DNA of 64,000 nucleotides from Devosia faecipullorum (GCF_015158295.1 NZ_JACDXV010000001.1:434001-498000); one strand, 5' to 3'. Shown: positions 17,295 through 28,092, numbered from the stretch's first letter. Notes: a model not told the origin generated them from the sequence alone. Program-made: numbers and translations.

Positions 17295-18314
17295 TCAGTA
17301 ATGATCTTCGTAGCGCTTGGCGAGGTCATCGATATTCTCGGGCGGCCAGTTGTTGACGTCCATTCCGAGATGAAGCCCCATCTGTGCCAGGACTTCCTTG
17401 ATTTCATTAAGCGACTTGCGGCCGAAATTCGGAGTCCGCAGCATCTCGGCTTCCGTCTTCTGGATAAGGTCGCCGATATAGACGATATTGTCGTTCTTGA
17501 GGCAGTTGGCCGAGCGAACGGACAGCTCGAGCTCGTCCACCTTCTTGAGCAGCGCCGGATTGAAAGCCAGTTCGGGAACCGAATCCTGCGCCTTCTCCTT
17601 GGTGGGCTCTTCGAAGTTGACGAAGACCGAGAGCTGATCCTGAAGAATGCGGGCGGCAAATGCCACAGCATCCTCTGGCGACAGCGCGCCATTGGTCTCG
17701 ACGCTGAGAGTCAGCTTGTCCTTGTCCAGGCTTTCACCAGCACGAGTAGCATCGACCTTGTAGCTCACGCGGCGAACCGGCGAGAACAGCGCGTCGACCG
17801 GAATGTAGCCGATCGGTGCGTCCTCGGGACGGTTCTTCTCGGCTGGGACGTAACCCTTGCCGGAATTGACGGTGAACTCGATATTGATCTCAGCACCGTC
17901 GTCGAGATGGCAAATGACCAGCTCGGGGTTCAGCACTTCGATGTCGCCGGAAACTTTGATGTCACCGGCGGTAACCGCACCAGGGCCCTGACGGGACAGG
18001 GTCAGGCGCTTCGGGCCTTCACCACCCATCTTGAGAGCGATTTCCTTGACGTTCAGCACCAGGTCGGTGATGTCCTCGCGCACGCCTGGCAGCGAAGAGA
18101 ATTCATGCAGAATGCCGTCGATCTGGATTGCGGTCACTGCCGCGCCCTGAAGCGACGACAGCAACACGCGACGCAGGGCATTGCCCAGGGTAAGACCGTA
18201 TCCGCGCTCAAGCGGCTCGGCAACCACCGAGGCCAAGCGCGCGTTGTCGCTGCCCGAAACAATGTCCAGTTTGGTCGGCTTGATCAGTTCCTGCCAGTTC
18301 CTCTGGATCGTCAC
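17295..18314 (-). CDS. rpoA: DNA-directed RNA polymerase subunit alpha
   Basis: A 339-residue protein with the dimerising N-terminal domain (about 20-235, including [21 protein letters not shown] split over 42-62) and a C-terminal domain (about 260-320) that binds UP elements and activators. The C-terminal domain is marked by [12 protein letters not shown] and [14 protein letters not shown]. It nucleates polymerase assembly by binding the beta and beta-prime subunits encoded at 40-48 kb. A 102-base spacer with two hairpins separates it from rpsK. Confidence 0.98.
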   Translation of the reverse strand: MTIQRNWQELIKPTKLDIVSGSDNARLASVVAEPLERGYGLTLGNALRRVLLSSLQGAAVTAIQIDGILHEFSSLPGVREDITDLVLNVKEIALKMGGEGPKRLTLSRQGPGAVTAGDIKVSGDIEVLNPELVICHLDDGAEINIEFTVNSGKGYVPAEKNRPEDAPIGYIPVDALFSPVRRVSYKVDATRAGESLDKDKLTLSVETNGALSPEDAVAFAARILQDQLSVFVNFEEPTKEKAQDSVPELAFNPALLKKVDELELSVRSANCLKNDNIVYIGDLIQKTEAEMLRTPNFGRKSLNEIKEVLAQMGLHLGMDVNNWPPENIDDLAKRYEDHY

Positions 18315-18334
18315 GGTATTGTCCTTTCAAAATC

Positions 18335-18400
18335 GCGGTCCTGGAAGACCGCACCGCCGCAAACACAATAGGACTCCCGACCCATCCAATCGGCCGGGAG
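18335..18400 (-). promoter_or_regulatory. Two hairpins in the rpsK-rpoA spacer
   Basis: CTCCCG/CGGGAG (18374-18379 with 18395-18400) and GCGGTC/GACCGC (18335-18340 with 18347-18352) are inverted repeats in an otherwise compact operon. No T run follows, so processing, stability or feedback control is more likely than termination. Confidence 0.4.
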
Positions 18401-18416
18401 CTCATTAATGGTCTTG

Positions 18417-18809
18417 TTAGACGCGGCGCCGCTTGCGCGGACGGCAACCATTGTGCGGAATCGAGGTCACGTCGCGGATGGAGGTGACGTTGAAGCCGGC
18501 AGCCTGGAGGGCGCGCAAAGCAGATTCACGACCTGAACCGGGGCCGCGAACTTCCACTTCGAGGGTCTTCATGCCGTGTTCCTGCGCCTTCTTGGCAGCA
18601 TCCTCAGCGGCAACCTGAGCAGCGTATGGGGTCGACTTGCGCGAGCCCTTGAAACCCATCACGCCCGAGGACGACCACGAAATCGTGTTGCCCTGCATGT
18701 CGGCGATGGTGACCATCGTATTATTGAAGGAGGCGTTCACATGCGCGACGCCAGACGTGATATTCTTGCGCTCTTTACGGCGAACGCGGGCGACTTCAGC
18801 CTTGGCCAT
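18417..18809 (-). CDS. rpsK: 30S ribosomal protein S11
   Basis: A 130-residue protein with the S11 core [40 protein letters not shown] and the basic C terminus [14 protein letters not shown]11 forms part of the 30S platform and contacts the mRNA exit region. It is preceded by a 156-base spacer after rpsM that contains a perfect palindrome. Confidence 0.98.
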   Translation of the reverse strand: MAKAEVARVRRKERKNITSGVAHVNASFNNTMVTIADMQGNTISWSSSGVMGFKGSRKSTPYAAQVAAEDAAKKAQEHGMKTLEVEVRGPGSGRESALRALQAAGFNVTSIRDVTSIPHNGCRPRKRRRV

Positions 18810-18943
18810 TCTTATCCTCTAGGGGGTATCGGCGCTGCCGTAATACCAGCAGCTCCACCACGGATTTAGCGGATCAAGTCTTTTCGGACACTCTATCGAG
18901 CAACCCAAAAGCCCTGCCCCGCCAAACCCAATCAAACAAACCG

Positions 18944-18959
18944 GCCTGCCATGGCAGGC
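18944..18959 (-). terminator. Perfect palindrome after rpsM, possible attenuator
   Basis: GCCTGC-CATG-GCAGGC is followed on the minus strand by CGGTTTGTTTGATT, six bases after the rpsM stop. It may lower transcription into rpsK, or be an RNase stop. The T tract is broken, so complete termination is unlikely. Confidence 0.4.
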
Positions 18960-18965
18960 ACAGCA

Positions 18966-19334
18966 TTACTTCTTCTTGCCGGCGATCGGCTTTGCCGGAC
19001 CCTTGCGGGTGCGAGCATTGGTATGAGTGCGCTGACCGCGGACCGGCAGGCCACGACGGTGACGCAGACCGCGGTAATTGCCCAGATCCATCAGACGCTT
19101 GATGTTCATCGCCACATTGCGGCGAAGATCGCCTTCCACGACATAGTCGCGGTCAATGGCTTCACGGATCTGAATGACCTCGGCGTCGGTCAGTTCATTG
19201 ACGCGGCGCTCTGCCGGAATGCCGACCTTCTCAGTAATATCCTTGGCGAACTTGTCGCCGATCCCGTGAATATACTGCAGCGCGATCACCACGCGCTTAT
19301 TCGTCGGGATATTGACGCCAGCAATACGAGCCAC
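18966..19334 (-). CDS. rpsM: 30S ribosomal protein S13
   Basis: A 122-residue protein beginning [26 protein letters not shown], with the [26 protein letters not shown] segment near the C terminus and a lysine-rich tail. S13 lies in the 30S head and contacts P-site tRNA and the 50S subunit. It begins the alpha operon, with a candidate internal promoter in the 175-base spacer after adk. A GGAG-type ribosome site (GAAGGAGAG) precedes the start. Confidence 0.98.
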   Translation of the reverse strand: MARIAGVNIPTNKRVVIALQYIHGIGDKFAKDITEKVGIPAERRVNELTDAEVIQIREAIDRDYVVEGDLRRNVAMNIKRLMDLGNYRGLRHRRGLPVRGQRTHTNARTRKGPAKPIAGKKK

Positions 19335-19459
19335 GTCTGCTCTCCTTCATTCGACATGCGCCATCACGGCGGATGCCTTTAAACAACAAGGGACCGGAAT
19401 TCGACCCCCAACCAAGGGAAAACCGAATCCAGCCCAATGATCCATGAGACTGGTGCGGT

Positions 19460-19488
19460 TCTTTAAGGATAAGACTGGCCAGAGTCAA
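19460..19488 (-). promoter_or_regulatory. Candidate internal promoter of the alpha operon (rpsM-rplQ)
   Basis: TTGACT (19483-19488) and TAAAGA (19460-19465) with 17-base spacing lie in the adk-rpsM gap, about 126 bases before rpsM. The -35 box is strong and the -10 box weak. Confidence 0.45.
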
Positions 19489-19509
19489 CAGCCCTGCCCG
19501 GCCCCAAAT

Positions 19510-20073
19510 CTATCGTCCAAGCGCCGAATTGATCGCCACAGTAACGTCTTCCACCGGCGCCATGCCATCCACGGGACGCACCAGCTCCTGCTTGTCATAA
19601 TAGCTGACCAGCGGCGCCGTGCTGCTTTCATAGACATCGAGTCGCTTGCGAATGACATCAGGATTATCATCGGCGCGATTGCTGTCTTTCGACCGCTGGA
19701 TGACCCGGCGCACCAATTCGTCTGCATCGGCCTTGAGTTCGATGACGGCGTCGAGCTTCACGCCCTTTTCCGCCAACATCCGATCCAGCGCTTCGGCCTG
19801 CGCAATGGTGCGCGGAAAACCGTCCAGAATGAACCCAGGCTTGCAGTCTTCAGCGTCGAGACGCTCCGAGACAATGCCGTTGACCACATCATCGGACACG
19901 AGGTCGCCACGATCCATGATCGCCTTGGCCTCGAGCCCAAGCGGTGTCTGCTCGGCAATGGCATTACGAAGAATGTCGCCCGTTGAGAGCTGAGGAATGC
20001 CATAGGCATCCACCAGAATCTTTGCTTGCGTTCCTTTGCCCGCCCCTGGCGGTCCCAACAGGATCAACCTCAT
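19510..20073 (-). CDS. adk: Adenylate kinase (short-LID type)
   Basis: A 187-residue enzyme that interconverts ATP + AMP and 2 ADP. The P-loop is [10 protein letters not shown] (about 7-16), followed by [22 protein letters not shown] and the arginines in [15 protein letters not shown]. The LID domain found in 215-residue enzymes is reduced to a short loop, as is common in alphaproteobacteria; there are no zinc cysteines. Its ATG overlaps the secY stop by four bases, so translation is probably coupled. Confidence 0.97.
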   Translation of the reverse strand: MRLILLGPPGAGKGTQAKILVDAYGIPQLSTGDILRNAIAEQTPLGLEAKAIMDRGDLVSDDVVNGIVSERLDAEDCKPGFILDGFPRTIAQAEALDRMLAEKGVKLDAVIELKADADELVRRVIQRSKDSNRADDNPDVIRKRLDVYESSTAPLVSYYDKQELVRPVDGMAPVEDVTVAINSALGR

Positions 20074-21407
20074 CGACGCTTGCCTCCTCCAAGACGTGAT
20101 TTCTTCAGCAGCCCCTCGTATTGCTGGGCCACCAGATGGCTCTGAATCTGCGTGATCGTATCCAGCGTCACCGTCACCATGATCAGCAGCGACGTGCCAC
20201 CGATGAACTGGCTGACCGCCAATTGGCTGAACATCACTTCCGGGATCAGCGCCACGACCGCAAGATAGGCCGCGCCGAGAACCGTGATACGCGTCAGCAC
20301 ATAATCGATATGCTGCGCCGTCCGCTCGCCGGGACGAATCCCCGGAATGAAGCCACCGGACCGCTTCAGATTATCGGCCGTTTCGGTCGGATTGAAGACG
20401 ATTGCCGTATAGAAGAAGGCGAAGAACACGATGAAGAACGCAAACAGCGCCAGATAAAGCGGCTGGCCGCGGCCCAGAAGTGCCGTAACCGTCGTCAACC
20501 AGGCCGGTGCATCGCCCTGCGCGGCAAATGAGGCAATAGTCGCCGGCAGCAGCAGCAGGGATGAACCGAAGATCACCGGGATCACACCTGACGTATTGAG
20601 CTTGAGCGGCAAATGCGACGTGTCGCCCTGGAACATCTTGTTACCGACCTGCCGCTTCGGATACTGGATCAGCAGCCGGCGCTGCGCACGCTCGAAGAAC
20701 ACGATGACGCCGATGACAACGAGAGCCAGAACCAGCATGCCGAGGCCGGCGAACCCTGGAATGGCACCAGTGCGGGCCAGTTCAAGCGTCTGTGCCACCG
20801 TCGCCGGCAGGTTTGCCACGATACCGGCGAAGATGATCAGCGAAATGCCGTTACCGACACCGCGTGCGGTGATCTGCTCACCCAGCCACATCAGGAACAT
20901 GGTGCCCCCGACCAGGGTGATCACGGTCGAGATGCGGAAGAACCAGGGCTCCATGAGCACAACATTCTGGCTGCCTTCGAGACCAATGGCGATACCATAG
21001 GCCTGCACCGCGCAGAACAGCACGGCCAGGTAGCGCGTATATTGGTTCATTTTCCGACGACCGGACTCGCCCTCCTTCTTGAGAGCTTCGAGCCGCGGCG
21101 ACGCGGTCGACACGACCTGGATCACGATCGACGCAGTGATATAGGGAATAAGGTTGAGGGCAAAGATCGCCATGCGCTCGACGGCACCGCCGGCGAACAT
21201 GTTGAACATGCCGATAATGCCCTGCTGGCTCTGCTGGAACGTCGCGCGGAACGCATCGGGATCGATGCCCGGCAGCGGGATATAGGTGCCCAGACGATAA
21301 ACAAGCAGCGCGCCCAGTGTGAACCAGATGCGCTGCTGAAGGGCTTTCGCCTTCGAGAAGGTCGAAAAAGAAAGATTACGTGCGAGCTGTTCGGCTGCGG
21401 ACGCCAT
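20070..21407 (-). CDS. secY: Sec translocon subunit SecY
   Basis: A 445-residue integral membrane protein with ten predicted helices that forms the protein-conducting channel with SecE (encoded at 51.9 kb) and SecG. Typical parts are the plug region after [11 protein letters not shown], the [12 protein letters not shown] segment in helix 4-5, and the cytoplasmic C5 loop with [10 protein letters not shown] 137-base spacer with a strong hairpin separates it from rplO. Confidence 0.98.
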   Translation of the reverse strand: MASAAEQLARNLSFSTFSKAKALQQRIWFTLGALLVYRLGTYIPLPGIDPDAFRATFQQSQQGIIGMFNMFAGGAVERMAIFALNLIPYITASIVIQVVSTASPRLEALKKEGESGRRKMNQYTRYLAVLFCAVQAYGIAIGLEGSQNVVLMEPWFFRISTVITLVGGTMFLMWLGEQITARGVGNGISLIIFAGIVANLPATVAQTLELARTGAIPGFAGLGMLVLALVVIGVIVFFERAQRRLLIQYPKRQVGNKMFQGDTSHLPLKLNTSGVIPVIFGSSLLLLPATIASFAAQGDAPAWLTTVTALLGRGQPLYLALFAFFIVFFAFFYTAIVFNPTETADNLKRSGGFIPGIRPGERTAQHIDYVLTRITVLGAAYLAVVALIPEVMFSQLAVSQFIGGTSLLIMVTVTLDTITQIQSHLVAQQYEGLLKKSRLGGGKRR

Positions 21408-21502
21408 ATAAATCGCTCCTATGGCCTAAGTGCCAAGTGCGCTCGGAGCGCTGGAGGAGCATATATGGGATATGTACCGCCCAGACGCAACAAACCATAA
21501 GA

Positions 21503-21531
21503 GCGCACCCAGCCGTCATAGCCGGGTGCGC
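21503..21531 (-). promoter_or_regulatory. 8-bp GC-rich hairpin in the rplO-secY spacer
   Basis: GCGCACCC/GGGTGCGC flank a 13-base loop 14 bases after the rplO stop. On the minus strand TCTTATGG follows, so it could be a weak terminator lowering secY transcription or a stabilising 3' structure. Confidence 0.45.
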
Positions 21532-21544
21532 CCTGCCGAATGGA

Positions 21545-22045
21545 TTATTCGGCGCGTGGGGCCTTCTTCCAGGTCTCCTTGACCGGGATGAGGTCGACCT
21601 TGCCGCCAGCCGCTTCAACGGCAGCGGTGGCCCCCTTGGTGGCGTAATCAACCTTGAAGGTAACCTTCTTGGCCGAGAAGCCCTCGGCGCCGATCAGGCG
21701 GACACCATCCTTGGGGCGGCGGATGACACCAGCCGCTACGAGCGCAGCAGCGTCGACCACGCCCTTGATGTCCAGCTTGCCGCTGTCGATATAGGCCTGA
21801 ATGCGGTCGATGCGCACTTCGTTGAAATCCTTCGGATTCCAAGCATTGAAGCCGCGCTTCGGCATACGCATGTGAAGCGGCATCTGGCCGCCTTCGAAGC
21901 CGTTGATGGCAACACCGGCGCGAGCCGTCTGGCCCTTGCCGCCGCGGCCGCCGGTCTTGCCGACGCCCGAGCCGATACCACGACCGATACGGACTTTGGT
22001 CTTGTTGGCGCCAGGATTGTCACGAAGATCATTCAAACGAGTCAT
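21545..22045 (-). CDS. rplO: 50S ribosomal protein L15
   Basis: A 166-residue protein starting [23 protein letters not shown] with the glycine-rich [15 protein letters not shown] loop that threads into 23S rRNA, then the [13 protein letters not shown]-type turn and a C-terminal globular domain. It follows rpmD by 13 bases. L15 is a late-assembly 50S protein. Confidence 0.98.
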   Translation of the reverse strand: MTRLNDLRDNPGANKTKVRIGRGIGSGVGKTGGRGGKGQTARAGVAINGFEGGQMPLHMRMPKRGFNAWNPKDFNEVRIDRIQAYIDSGKLDIKGVVDAAALVAAGVIRRPKDGVRLIGAEGFSAKKVTFKVDYATKGATAAVEAAGGKVDLIPVKETWKKAPRAE

Positions 22046-22058
22046 GTTCGTAACTCCC

Positions 22059-22247
22059 TTACTCGCCGACGACGCGGACGAGGTGCGGGATCTTGTTGAT
22101 CATGCCGCGAACTTCGGGCGTATCAACCAGCTCACGCTGCTTGTTCATCTTGTTGAGCCCGAGCCCGATCAGGGTCGCGCGCTGGCTCTTCTCACGGCGG
22201 ATCGGCGAACCGACCTGCTGTACGACGATGGTTTTTGCTTTAGCCAT
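22059..22247 (-). CDS. rpmD: 50S ribosomal protein L30
   Basis: A 62-residue protein with the L30 pattern [29 protein letters not shown] and a C-terminal [18 protein letters not shown]30 is a small 50S surface protein. It is 21 bases downstream of rpsE in the spc operon. Confidence 0.97.
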   Translation of the reverse strand: MAKAKTIVVQQVGSPIRREKSQRATLIGLGLNKMNKQRELVDTPEVRGMINKIPHLVRVVGE

Positions 22248-22268
22248 TGTTCTTCTCCGAGCCCGCTA

Positions 22269-22802
22269 TCAGGCTTCGACGGCAGTCTCGCCACGGCGAG
22301 CCTGCAGTTCGGAAACCTTGAGGCCGCGACGCGAAGCCACCGCACGGGGGCTGTCAACGCGCTTGAGCGCATCAAACGTGGCGCGAACCATGTTGTAGGG
22401 GTTTGCAGTGCCCTGCGACTTGGCAACGATGTCGTTGATGCCAAGCGTTTCGAACACGGCGCGCATCGGGCCACCGGCAATGATGCCTGTGCCTGGGACA
22501 GCGGCACGCAGGATGACCTTGCCGGCGCCGTGGCGGCCAGCAACGTCATGATGCAGCGTGCGCGCATCGCGCAGCGGAACGCGGATCATCTGGCGCTTCG
22601 CCTGCTCGGTGGCCTTGCGGATCGCCTCAGGAACTTCACGGGCCTTACCGTGACCGAAACCGACGCGACCCTTCTGGTCACCCACGACGACGAGCGCCGC
22701 GAAACCGAAGCGACGGCCGCCCTTCACAACCTTGGCCACACGGTTGATGTGGACCAGGCGATCGACGAACTCACTTTCGCGCTCTTGAACGTCTCTGCTC
22801 AT
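22269..22802 (-). CDS. rpsE: 30S ribosomal protein S5
   Basis: A 177-residue protein with the N-terminal double-stranded-RNA-binding-like domain ([38 protein letters not shown]) and the C-terminal domain containing [17 protein letters not shown]5 sits at the mRNA entry side and affects decoding fidelity. The spectinomycin-resistance loop (around [10 protein letters not shown]) looks ordinary. Confidence 0.98.
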   Translation of the reverse strand: MSRDVQERESEFVDRLVHINRVAKVVKGGRRFGFAALVVVGDQKGRVGFGHGKAREVPEAIRKATEQAKRQMIRVPLRDARTLHHDVAGRHGAGKVILRAAVPGTGIIAGGPMRAVFETLGINDIVAKSQGTANPYNMVRATFDALKRVDSPRAVASRRGLKVSELQARRGETAVEA

Positions 22803-22823
22803 TTTATCTCTTCCTCGCCGTGG

Positions 22824-23186
22824 TTAGAATTGCAGACCGCCCTCACGGGCAGCGTCTGCAAGGGCCTTAACACGGCCGTGATAGATATAGGCGCCACGAT
22901 CGAAAACGACCTCGCCAACCCCGGCCTTCACGCCACGCTCGGCGATCAGCTTGCCAATCTGGGCAGCGGCCTCGGAGGTCGCGCCATTCTTGAGCGAGGA
23001 CTTGACGTCCTTTTCCAGGGTCGAGGCAGCGGCCAGCGTACGGCCGGTCGTGTCGTCGATGATCTGTGCGTAAATATTCTTGTCCGAACGGAAAACCGAC
23101 AGACGGGGACGTCCAAAGGCACGAGCCTTGAGCGCCTTGCGGACACGGGCCTTGCGGCGATCCGCACCTTTTGCAGAAATTGCCAT
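22824..23186 (-). CDS. rplR: 50S ribosomal protein L18
   Basis: A 120-residue protein with basic N terminus and the L18 core [18 protein letters not shown], followed by a C-terminal [26 protein letters not shown]18 binds 5S rRNA together with L5 and L25. It lies between rplF and rpsE with gaps of 12 and 21 bases. Confidence 0.98.
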   Translation of the reverse strand: MAISAKGADRRKARVRKALKARAFGRPRLSVFRSDKNIYAQIIDDTTGRTLAAASTLEKDVKSSLKNGATSEAAAQIGKLIAERGVKAGVGEVVFDRGAYIYHGRVKALADAAREGGLQF

Positions 23187-23198
23187 TTCCGGCGCTCC

Positions 23199-23732
23199 TT
23201 ACTTCTTCTTGCCTTCTTTGCGGAAGACCTGCTCGTCGGCGTAACGCACGCCCTTGCCCTTGTAGGGCTCGGGGGGACGCCAGCCGCGGATCTCAGCCGC
23301 AACCTGGCCGACCTGCTGCTTGTCAATGCCGCTCACGACGATCTCCGTCGGAGCCGGCACGGCAAGCGTGATGCCCGTGGGAGCCGCATAGATCACTTCA
23401 TGGCTGAAACCAAGCGAGAGCTTGACATCCTGACCCTGCATCGCAGCGCGGTAACCGACGCCCTGGATGGCGAGCTTCTTTTCGAAGCCGGCGCTCACCC
23501 CGGTAACGAGATTCTGGATCAGCGCGCGGGTGGTTCCCCATGCAGCGCGGGCCTCACGGCTATCGTTTGCCGGGCTGACGACAATGCCGTCCGAACCCTG
23601 CTCGATATTGACGATATCCATGAGCGTGAGGCTCAGTTCGCCCTTCGGGCCCTTCGCCGAAACGACACGACCATTGATCGTGATCGTAACGCCGTTAACC
23701 GGGGCCACCGGTTTCTTGCCAGTACGTGACAT
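23199..23732 (-). CDS. rplF: 50S ribosomal protein L6
   Basis: A 177-residue protein of two similar domains: MSRTGKKPV...GPKGELSL at the start and the conserved GYRA...LSLGFSHEV and [13 protein letters not shown] segments. L6 lies near the sarcin-ricin loop and the factor-binding centre. It follows rpsH by 36 bases. Confidence 0.98.
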   Translation of the reverse strand: MSRTGKKPVAPVNGVTITINGRVVSAKGPKGELSLTLMDIVNIEQGSDGIVVSPANDSREARAAWGTTRALIQNLVTGVSAGFEKKLAIQGVGYRAAMQGQDVKLSLGFSHEVIYAAPTGITLAVPAPTEIVVSGIDKQQVGQVAAEIRGWRPPEPYKGKGVRYADEQVFRKEGKKK

Positions 23733-23768
23733 AATGCTTCCTTGAGTAATCGTCTTGCCACGTCTTCC

Positions 23769-24167
23769 TTAGAAGACGCGGCAGAGTACCTCGCCACCCA
23801 CATTGGCGGCCTTAGCTTCGTGGTCGGCCATCACACCCTTGGGGGTAGAGAGGATCGAAACACCTAGGCCATTGGCAACCTGTGGAATATTCTTCACCGA
23901 CGCATAAACGCGGCGGCCGGGACGGGACACGCGCTCGATCGTGCGGATCACGCCTTCATTGTCCGAATACTTGAGTTCGATTTCATATTCGGATGCACCG
24001 TTCTCGAACTTCGTCTCCGAATAGCCGCGGATGAAACCCTCGGACTGGAGAACGTCAAGCACACGACCGCGAAGGGTCGAGGCAGGAGTCGTGACGGAAT
24101 TCTTGCGACGCTCCTGAGCGTTGCGGATGCGGGTCAGCATATCGCCGATGGGATCGGAAAAGCTCAT
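23769..24167 (-). CDS. rpsH: 30S ribosomal protein S8
   Basis: A 132-residue protein beginning [17 protein letters not shown], ending with [27 protein letters not shown] split as in the family. S8 is a primary 16S rRNA binder and, in E. coli, the translational repressor of the spc operon by binding at rplE. Whether that target exists here was not determined. Confidence 0.98.
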   Translation of the reverse strand: MSFSDPIGDMLTRIRNAQERRKNSVTTPASTLRGRVLDVLQSEGFIRGYSETKFENGASEYEIELKYSDNEGVIRTIERVSRPGRRVYASVKNIPQVANGLGVSILSTPKGVMADHEAKAANVGGEVLCRVF

Positions 24168-24180
24168 CTCTAGTTTCTCC

Positions 24181-24486
24181 TTACCAGCTCGACTTCACCA
24201 GACCCGGGATCTGGCCCAGGTTGCCCAGCTGACGCAGGGCAATACGGCTCATCTTGAGCTTGCGATAATAACCACGCGGGCGACCCGACACTTCGCAACG
24301 GTTGCGAATGCGGACCTTGGCCGAGTTGCGCGGCAGTTCCGCCAGCTTGAGGCTGGCCTTGAAACGCTCCTCGATCGGAGTGTCCTGGTTCTTGATGGTC
24401 GCCTTGAGGGCAGCACGCTTCTCGGCATACTGCTTGGTCAAAGCAGCGCGCTTCTTGTTCTTTTCGATGGAGCTGGTCTTTGCCAT
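24181..24486 (-). CDS. rpsN: 30S ribosomal protein S14 (zinc-independent type)
   Basis: A 101-residue S14 of the long form, lacking the CxxC zinc motifs of the short form. It has the [22 protein letters not shown] core and ends GLVKSSW. S14 belongs to the 30S head. It is 13 bases upstream of rpsH and 30 bases after rplE. Confidence 0.98.
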   Translation of the reverse strand: MAKTSSIEKNKKRAALTKQYAEKRAALKATIKNQDTPIEERFKASLKLAELPRNSAKVRIRNRCEVSGRPRGYYRKLKMSRIALRQLGNLGQIPGLVKSSW

Positions 24487-24516
24487 GTCCTGATCCTTTA
24501 TCCCTTCCCTATCCGC

Positions 24517-25074
24517 TTACTGGCGGAACGGGAAGTTGAATGCCTTGAGAAGCGCGCGGGCCTCGTCATCATTCGTCGCCGTCGTGGCGATCACGACGTC
24601 CATGCCCCAAACCTGATCAATCTGATCGTAGTTGATTTCGGGGAAAATGATGTGTTCCTTGATGCCGAAGGCATAATTGCCACGACCATCGAAGGCGTTG
24701 GGATTGAGGCCACGGAAGTCGCGGACGCGCGGCAGGGCGATGTTCACCAGGCGGTCCAGGAAGTCATACATGCGCGCCTTGCGCAGCGTGACCTTGACGC
24801 CGAGCGGCATGTGCTCGCGAACCTTGAAGCCGGCGATCGACTTGCGGGCATATGTGATAACCGGCTTCTGACCGGCGATCAGCGCCAGCTGGTCGGCGGC
24901 AGACTTAACCTTCTTGGAATCGTTGACGGCTTCGCCAACGCCCATGTTCAGGACGATCTTGTCGAGCCGCGGAAGCTCCATGACGTTCTTGTAGGCAAAC
25001 TGCTCACGCAAAGCTGCCTTGATCGTGTTGTCATATTCGGTCCGGAGACGCGGAACGTAAGCGGTCTCAGCCAT
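24517..25074 (-). CDS. rplE: 50S ribosomal protein L5
   Basis: A 185-residue protein with the L5 motifs [41 protein letters not shown] and [19 protein letters not shown]5 binds 5S rRNA and contacts P-site tRNA and S13. Its start overlaps the rplX end by eight bases, an unusually deep overlap in this operon. Confidence 0.98.
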   Translation of the reverse strand: MAETAYVPRLRTEYDNTIKAALREQFAYKNVMELPRLDKIVLNMGVGEAVNDSKKVKSAADQLALIAGQKPVITYARKSIAGFKVREHMPLGVKVTLRKARMYDFLDRLVNIALPRVRDFRGLNPNAFDGRGNYAFGIKEHIIFPEINYDQIDQVWGMDVVIATTATNDDEARALLKAFNFPFRQ

Positions 25075-25378
25075 CGATCTGATCTCCGGTGGTCTTGGCG
25101 ACGCGGGTCTTCACGCCGTCCTTGATCTGGAAACCGACGCGCGTGGGCTTACCCTTGGCATCGGCGACGGCCAGGTTCGACAGATGGATCGGCGCTTCCT
25201 TGGTGAAAATGCCGGCATCCTGCGAGGCAGTCTGCTTGGTATGACGACGCACCAGGTTGATACCCTGGACGATCGCGCGGGTTTCGGCCGGAATGACGGA
25301 CAAGACCTGACCGGTCTTGCCCTTGTCCTTGCCGGCCAGGACAACCACTTTGTCGCCCTTCTTAATCTTGGCGGCCAT
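25067..25378 (-). CDS. rplX: 50S ribosomal protein L24
   Basis: A 103-residue protein with a KOW motif ([22 protein letters not shown]) that starts 50S assembly and sits at the tunnel exit. Its ATG shares one base with the rplN stop (TAATG), and its own end overlaps rplE by eight bases, indicating coupled translation of the three genes. Confidence 0.98.
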   Translation of the reverse strand: MAAKIKKGDKVVVLAGKDKGKTGQVLSVIPAETRAIVQGINLVRRHTKQTASQDAGIFTKEAPIHLSNLAVADAKGKPTRVGFQIKDGVKTRVAKTTGDQIDG

Positions 25379-25746
25379 TACAGCACCTCGGGAGCGAGCG
25401 AAATGATCTTCATCTGGTTCTTGGCGCGAAGTTCGCGCGGAACAGGTCCGAAGATACGGGTGCCGATCGGTTCCTTCTGATTGTTCAGAAGAACGGCGGC
25501 GTTCTTGTCGAAACGGATGACGGTGCCATCGGGGCGACGGATGTCGGTTGCGGTGCGAACCACCACGGCCTTCATCACCTGCCCCTTCTTAACGCGGCCA
25601 CGCGGAATAGCGTCCTTGACCGAAACGACAATGATGTCGCCGACCGAGGCGTACTTGCGATGCGAACCGCCCAGCACCTTGATGCACATGACTCGCTTGG
25701 CGCCGGAATTATCGGCGACGTCGAGATTGGACTGCATCTGGATCAT
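25378..25746 (-). CDS. rplN: 50S ribosomal protein L14
   Basis: A 122-residue protein beginning [27 protein letters not shown], with the conserved GPVPRELR near the C terminus. L14 forms bridges to the 30S subunit and is the docking point of the silencing factor RsfS. A 64-base spacer precedes it after rpsQ. Confidence 0.98.
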   Translation of the reverse strand: MIQMQSNLDVADNSGAKRVMCIKVLGGSHRKYASVGDIIVVSVKDAIPRGRVKKGQVMKAVVVRTATDIRRPDGTVIRFDKNAAVLLNNQKEPIGTRIFGPVPRELRAKNQMKIISLAPEVL

Positions 25747-25810
25747 GACTGGATGCCTTCTAATTTATCGGCAGCACCGTCACCCGGCGCGCCGACCTGA
25801 ATTGTTTCTC

Positions 25811-26044
25811 TTACGCGGACGGAACAAGCGACCAGCGCTTGTTCTTGCTGATCGGCGCGGTTTCCTCGATCCACACGGTCTGACCGACCTTTGCCACGTT
25901 GTTTTCGTCGTGGGCGTGGTACTTCTTGGAACGACGCACGGTCTTCTTCAGAAGCGGGTGAGTAAAACGGCGCTCGACACGAACCACGATGGTCTTGTCG
26001 TTGGCGTCGGAGACGACAGTCCCCTGCAAAACGCGCTTTGGCAT
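25811..26044 (-). CDS. rpsQ: 30S ribosomal protein S17
   Basis: A 77-residue OB-fold protein: [20 protein letters not shown], then [19 protein letters not shown] and a basic end. S17 is a primary binder of 16S rRNA in the 30S body. It follows rpmC by 11 bases. Confidence 0.98.
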   Translation of the reverse strand: MPKRVLQGTVVSDANDKTIVVRVERRFTHPLLKKTVRRSKKYHAHDENNVAKVGQTVWIEETAPISKNKRWSLVPSA

Positions 26045-26055
26045 GGACCTATTCC

Positions 26056-26250
26056 TTACTTAGCTGCGTTCTTCTGGGTCAGGATCGTCTTGATCCGCGC
26101 GATGTCGCGGCGGACTTCCTTGACCCGGGCCGGCTTTTCCAACTGCTGGGTAGCGCGCTGGAAACGCAGGTTGAACTGTTCTTTCTTCAGGTCGACGAGC
26201 TGATCTTTCAGTTCGTCTGCGGTCTTGGCCCGCACATCACTGGCTTTCAT
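26056..26250 (-). CDS. rpmC: 50S ribosomal protein L29
   Basis: A 64-residue two-helix protein: [25 protein letters not shown] split over the first helix, and [24 protein letters not shown] in the second. L29 sits at the tunnel exit next to L23 and helps dock trigger factor and SRP. Confidence 0.97.
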   Translation of the reverse strand: MKASDVRAKTADELKDQLVDLKKEQFNLRFQRATQQLEKPARVKEVRRDIARIKTILTQKNAAK

Positions 26251-26261
26251 GCTCGTGTTCC

Positions 26262-26675
26262 TTAGTCGGCAATACGCGTGACGATACGCGTGGTGATCGG
26301 CAACTTCATTGCTCCGAGGCGAAGCGCCTCCTTTGCAACGTCTTCGGGTACCCCGTCAATCTCAAAAACGATACGACCGGGTTTTACGCGCGCGGCCCAG
26401 AACTCCACGGAGCCCTTACCCTTGCCCATACGGACTTCGGTAGGCTTCTTGGAAACCGGCAGATCCGGGAAAATCCGGATCCAGACGCGGCCCTGGCGCT
26501 TCATCTCGCGGGTGATGGCGCGACGAGCAGCTTCGATCTGCCGGGCAGTAACGCGTTCCGGCTCGGTGGCCTTGAGAGCGTACTGACCAAAGGCCAGCGA
26601 GGTGCCGCCCTTTGCTTCGCCGTGGATGCGGCCCTTATGGGCCTTGCGGAACTTTGTTCTCTTCGGTTGCAGCAT
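26262..26675 (-). CDS. rplP: 50S ribosomal protein L16
   Basis: A 137-residue protein starting [19 protein letters not shown], with the [19 protein letters not shown] and [19 protein letters not shown] segments. L16 contacts the A-site tRNA and helps organise the peptidyl-transferase centre. The arginine in the RVWIRIFPD region, a hydroxylation site in other bacteria, is present as part of the usual motif. Confidence 0.98.
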   Translation of the reverse strand: MLQPKRTKFRKAHKGRIHGEAKGGTSLAFGQYALKATEPERVTARQIEAARRAITREMKRQGRVWIRIFPDLPVSKKPTEVRMGKGKGSVEFWAARVKPGRIVFEIDGVPEDVAKEALRLGAMKLPITTRIVTRIAD

Positions 26676-26690
26676 AGTGAACTGACCTTC

Positions 26691-27428
26691 TTATGCGCGT
26701 TCGCGGTCGCGGTCGCCACGCTCACGGCGCGGTTCGCGTTCGCTACGCTGACCACCTTCGCTACCTTCGGTGGCGCGGCGCTCATGAGCCGACGGATCAT
26801 GCTCAAGGACTTCGCCCTTGAAGATCCAGACCTTGATACCGATGATGCCGTAAGTGGTTTCGGCTTCGGCAGTACCATAATCGATATCGGCACGCAGGGT
26901 GTGCAGCGGCACGCGACCTTCGCGGTACCATTCGGTACGAGCGATGTCGGCACCACCGAGACGGCCACCAACATTCACGCGAATGCCGCCGGCGCCCATG
27001 CGGATTGCCGTCTGCACGGCACGCTTCATGGCGCGACGGAATGCCACACGGCGTTCGAGCTGCTGGGCAATGCCCTGGGCAACCAGCGTCGCGTCGGTCT
27101 CAGGTTTGCGCACTTCAACGATATTGATGTGCACTTCGCTGTCAGTGAACTTCTTCACCTTGGCGCGGATCTTGTCGATGTCAGCGCCCTTCTTGCCGAT
27201 CACGATGCCCGGACGGGCAGTGTGGATCGACACGCGGCACTTACGGTGCGGACGCTCGATGACGATCTTGGAGACCGCAGCGGCCTTCAAATCCTTCATC
27301 AGAGCCGTACGGATCTTCAGATCTTCCTGCAGCAGCGTACCATATTCGCCCTTGTTGGCGAACCAGCGGCTATCCCAGGTGCGGTTGATGCCCAGGCGGA
27401 AGCCGATGGGATTGATCTTCTGGCCCAT
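26691..27428 (-). CDS. rpsC: 30S ribosomal protein S3 with charged C-terminal tail
   Basis: A 245-residue protein: [14 protein letters not shown] at the start, a type II KH domain with [16 protein letters not shown], and the C-terminal [23 protein letters not shown]3 lines the mRNA entry channel and has helicase activity with S4 and S5. The last 35 or so residues are an Arg/Glu-rich tail ([17 protein letters not shown]), longer than in E. coli. Its ATG shares one base with the rplV stop. Confidence 0.98.
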   Translation of the reverse strand: MGQKINPIGFRLGINRTWDSRWFANKGEYGTLLQEDLKIRTALMKDLKAAAVSKIVIERPHRKCRVSIHTARPGIVIGKKGADIDKIRAKVKKFTDSEVHINIVEVRKPETDATLVAQGIAQQLERRVAFRRAMKRAVQTAIRMGAGGIRVNVGGRLGGADIARTEWYREGRVPLHTLRADIDYGTAEAETTYGIIGIKVWIFKGEVLEHDPSAHERRATEGSEGGQRSEREPRRERGDRDRERA

Positions 27429-27808
27429 TATGCGGCCTCCTCAACTTGCCGCACGATGATCGTCAGGTGCGAGAATGGCTTCTCGACACGCGCCGACTTG
27501 CCACGGCCGCGAGCCATGAAACGCTTCATGACCAGCGAATTGCCAACGAAGGCTTCGGCAACGACGAGGGCGTCGGTGTCCAGGCCATGGTTGTTCTCGG
27601 CATTGGCGATGGCGCTCTCGAGCACCTTCGTCACCTGGCCGGAGATGCGCTTATGGCTGAATTCGAGATCGGCCAAAGCCCGCTCGACCTTCTTGCCACG
27701 GATCAACTGCGCGACGAGGTTCAGCTTCTGAGGGCTGATGCGCAGCATGCGCAGCACAGCCTTAGCCTCGTTATCCTTGAGAGCGCGCTCAGTCTTAGGC
27801 TTGCTCAT
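27428..27808 (-). CDS. rplV: 50S ribosomal protein L22
   Basis: A 126-residue protein whose extended hairpin (about residues 85-105, [18 protein letters not shown]) reaches into the nascent-peptide tunnel. [19 protein letters not shown] and [22 protein letters not shown] are typical. No deletion is visible in the hairpin region that confers macrolide resistance in other species. Confidence 0.98.
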   Translation of the reverse strand: MSKPKTERALKDNEAKAVLRMLRISPQKLNLVAQLIRGKKVERALADLEFSHKRISGQVTKVLESAIANAENNHGLDTDALVVAEAFVGNSLVMKRFMARGRGKSARVEKPFSHLTIIVRQVEEAA

Positions 27809-27810
27809 CT

Positions 27811-28089
27811 CTACTTCCTCTTGGCCTTCTTGTCGGCCGCATGCCCGTAATAGGTACGGGTGGGAGCGAACTCACCGAACTTGTGACCGATCATGTCTTC
27901 AGTGACGCTGACCGGAACATGCTTCTGGCCGTTGTGCACGCCGAACGTGATGCCGACAAACTGCGGCAGGATGGTCGAGCGACGCGACCAGATCTTGACC
28001 ACATCGTTGCGGCCAGAGGTCTGGGCCTTCTCGGCCTTCTTGAGCAGATAGCCGTCGACGAACGGCCCCTTCCAAATCGAACGGGTCAT
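27811..28089 (-). CDS. rpsS: 30S ribosomal protein S19
   Basis: A 92-residue protein starting [18 protein letters not shown] and containing [21 protein letters not shown] and [17 protein letters not shown]19 lies in the 30S head near S13. It is two bases from rplV and three bases from rplB. Confidence 0.98.
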   Translation of the reverse strand: MTRSIWKGPFVDGYLLKKAEKAQTSGRNDVVKIWSRRSTILPQFVGITFGVHNGQKHVPVSVTEDMIGHKFGEFAPTRTYYGHAADKKAKRK

Positions 28090-28092
28090 GTC

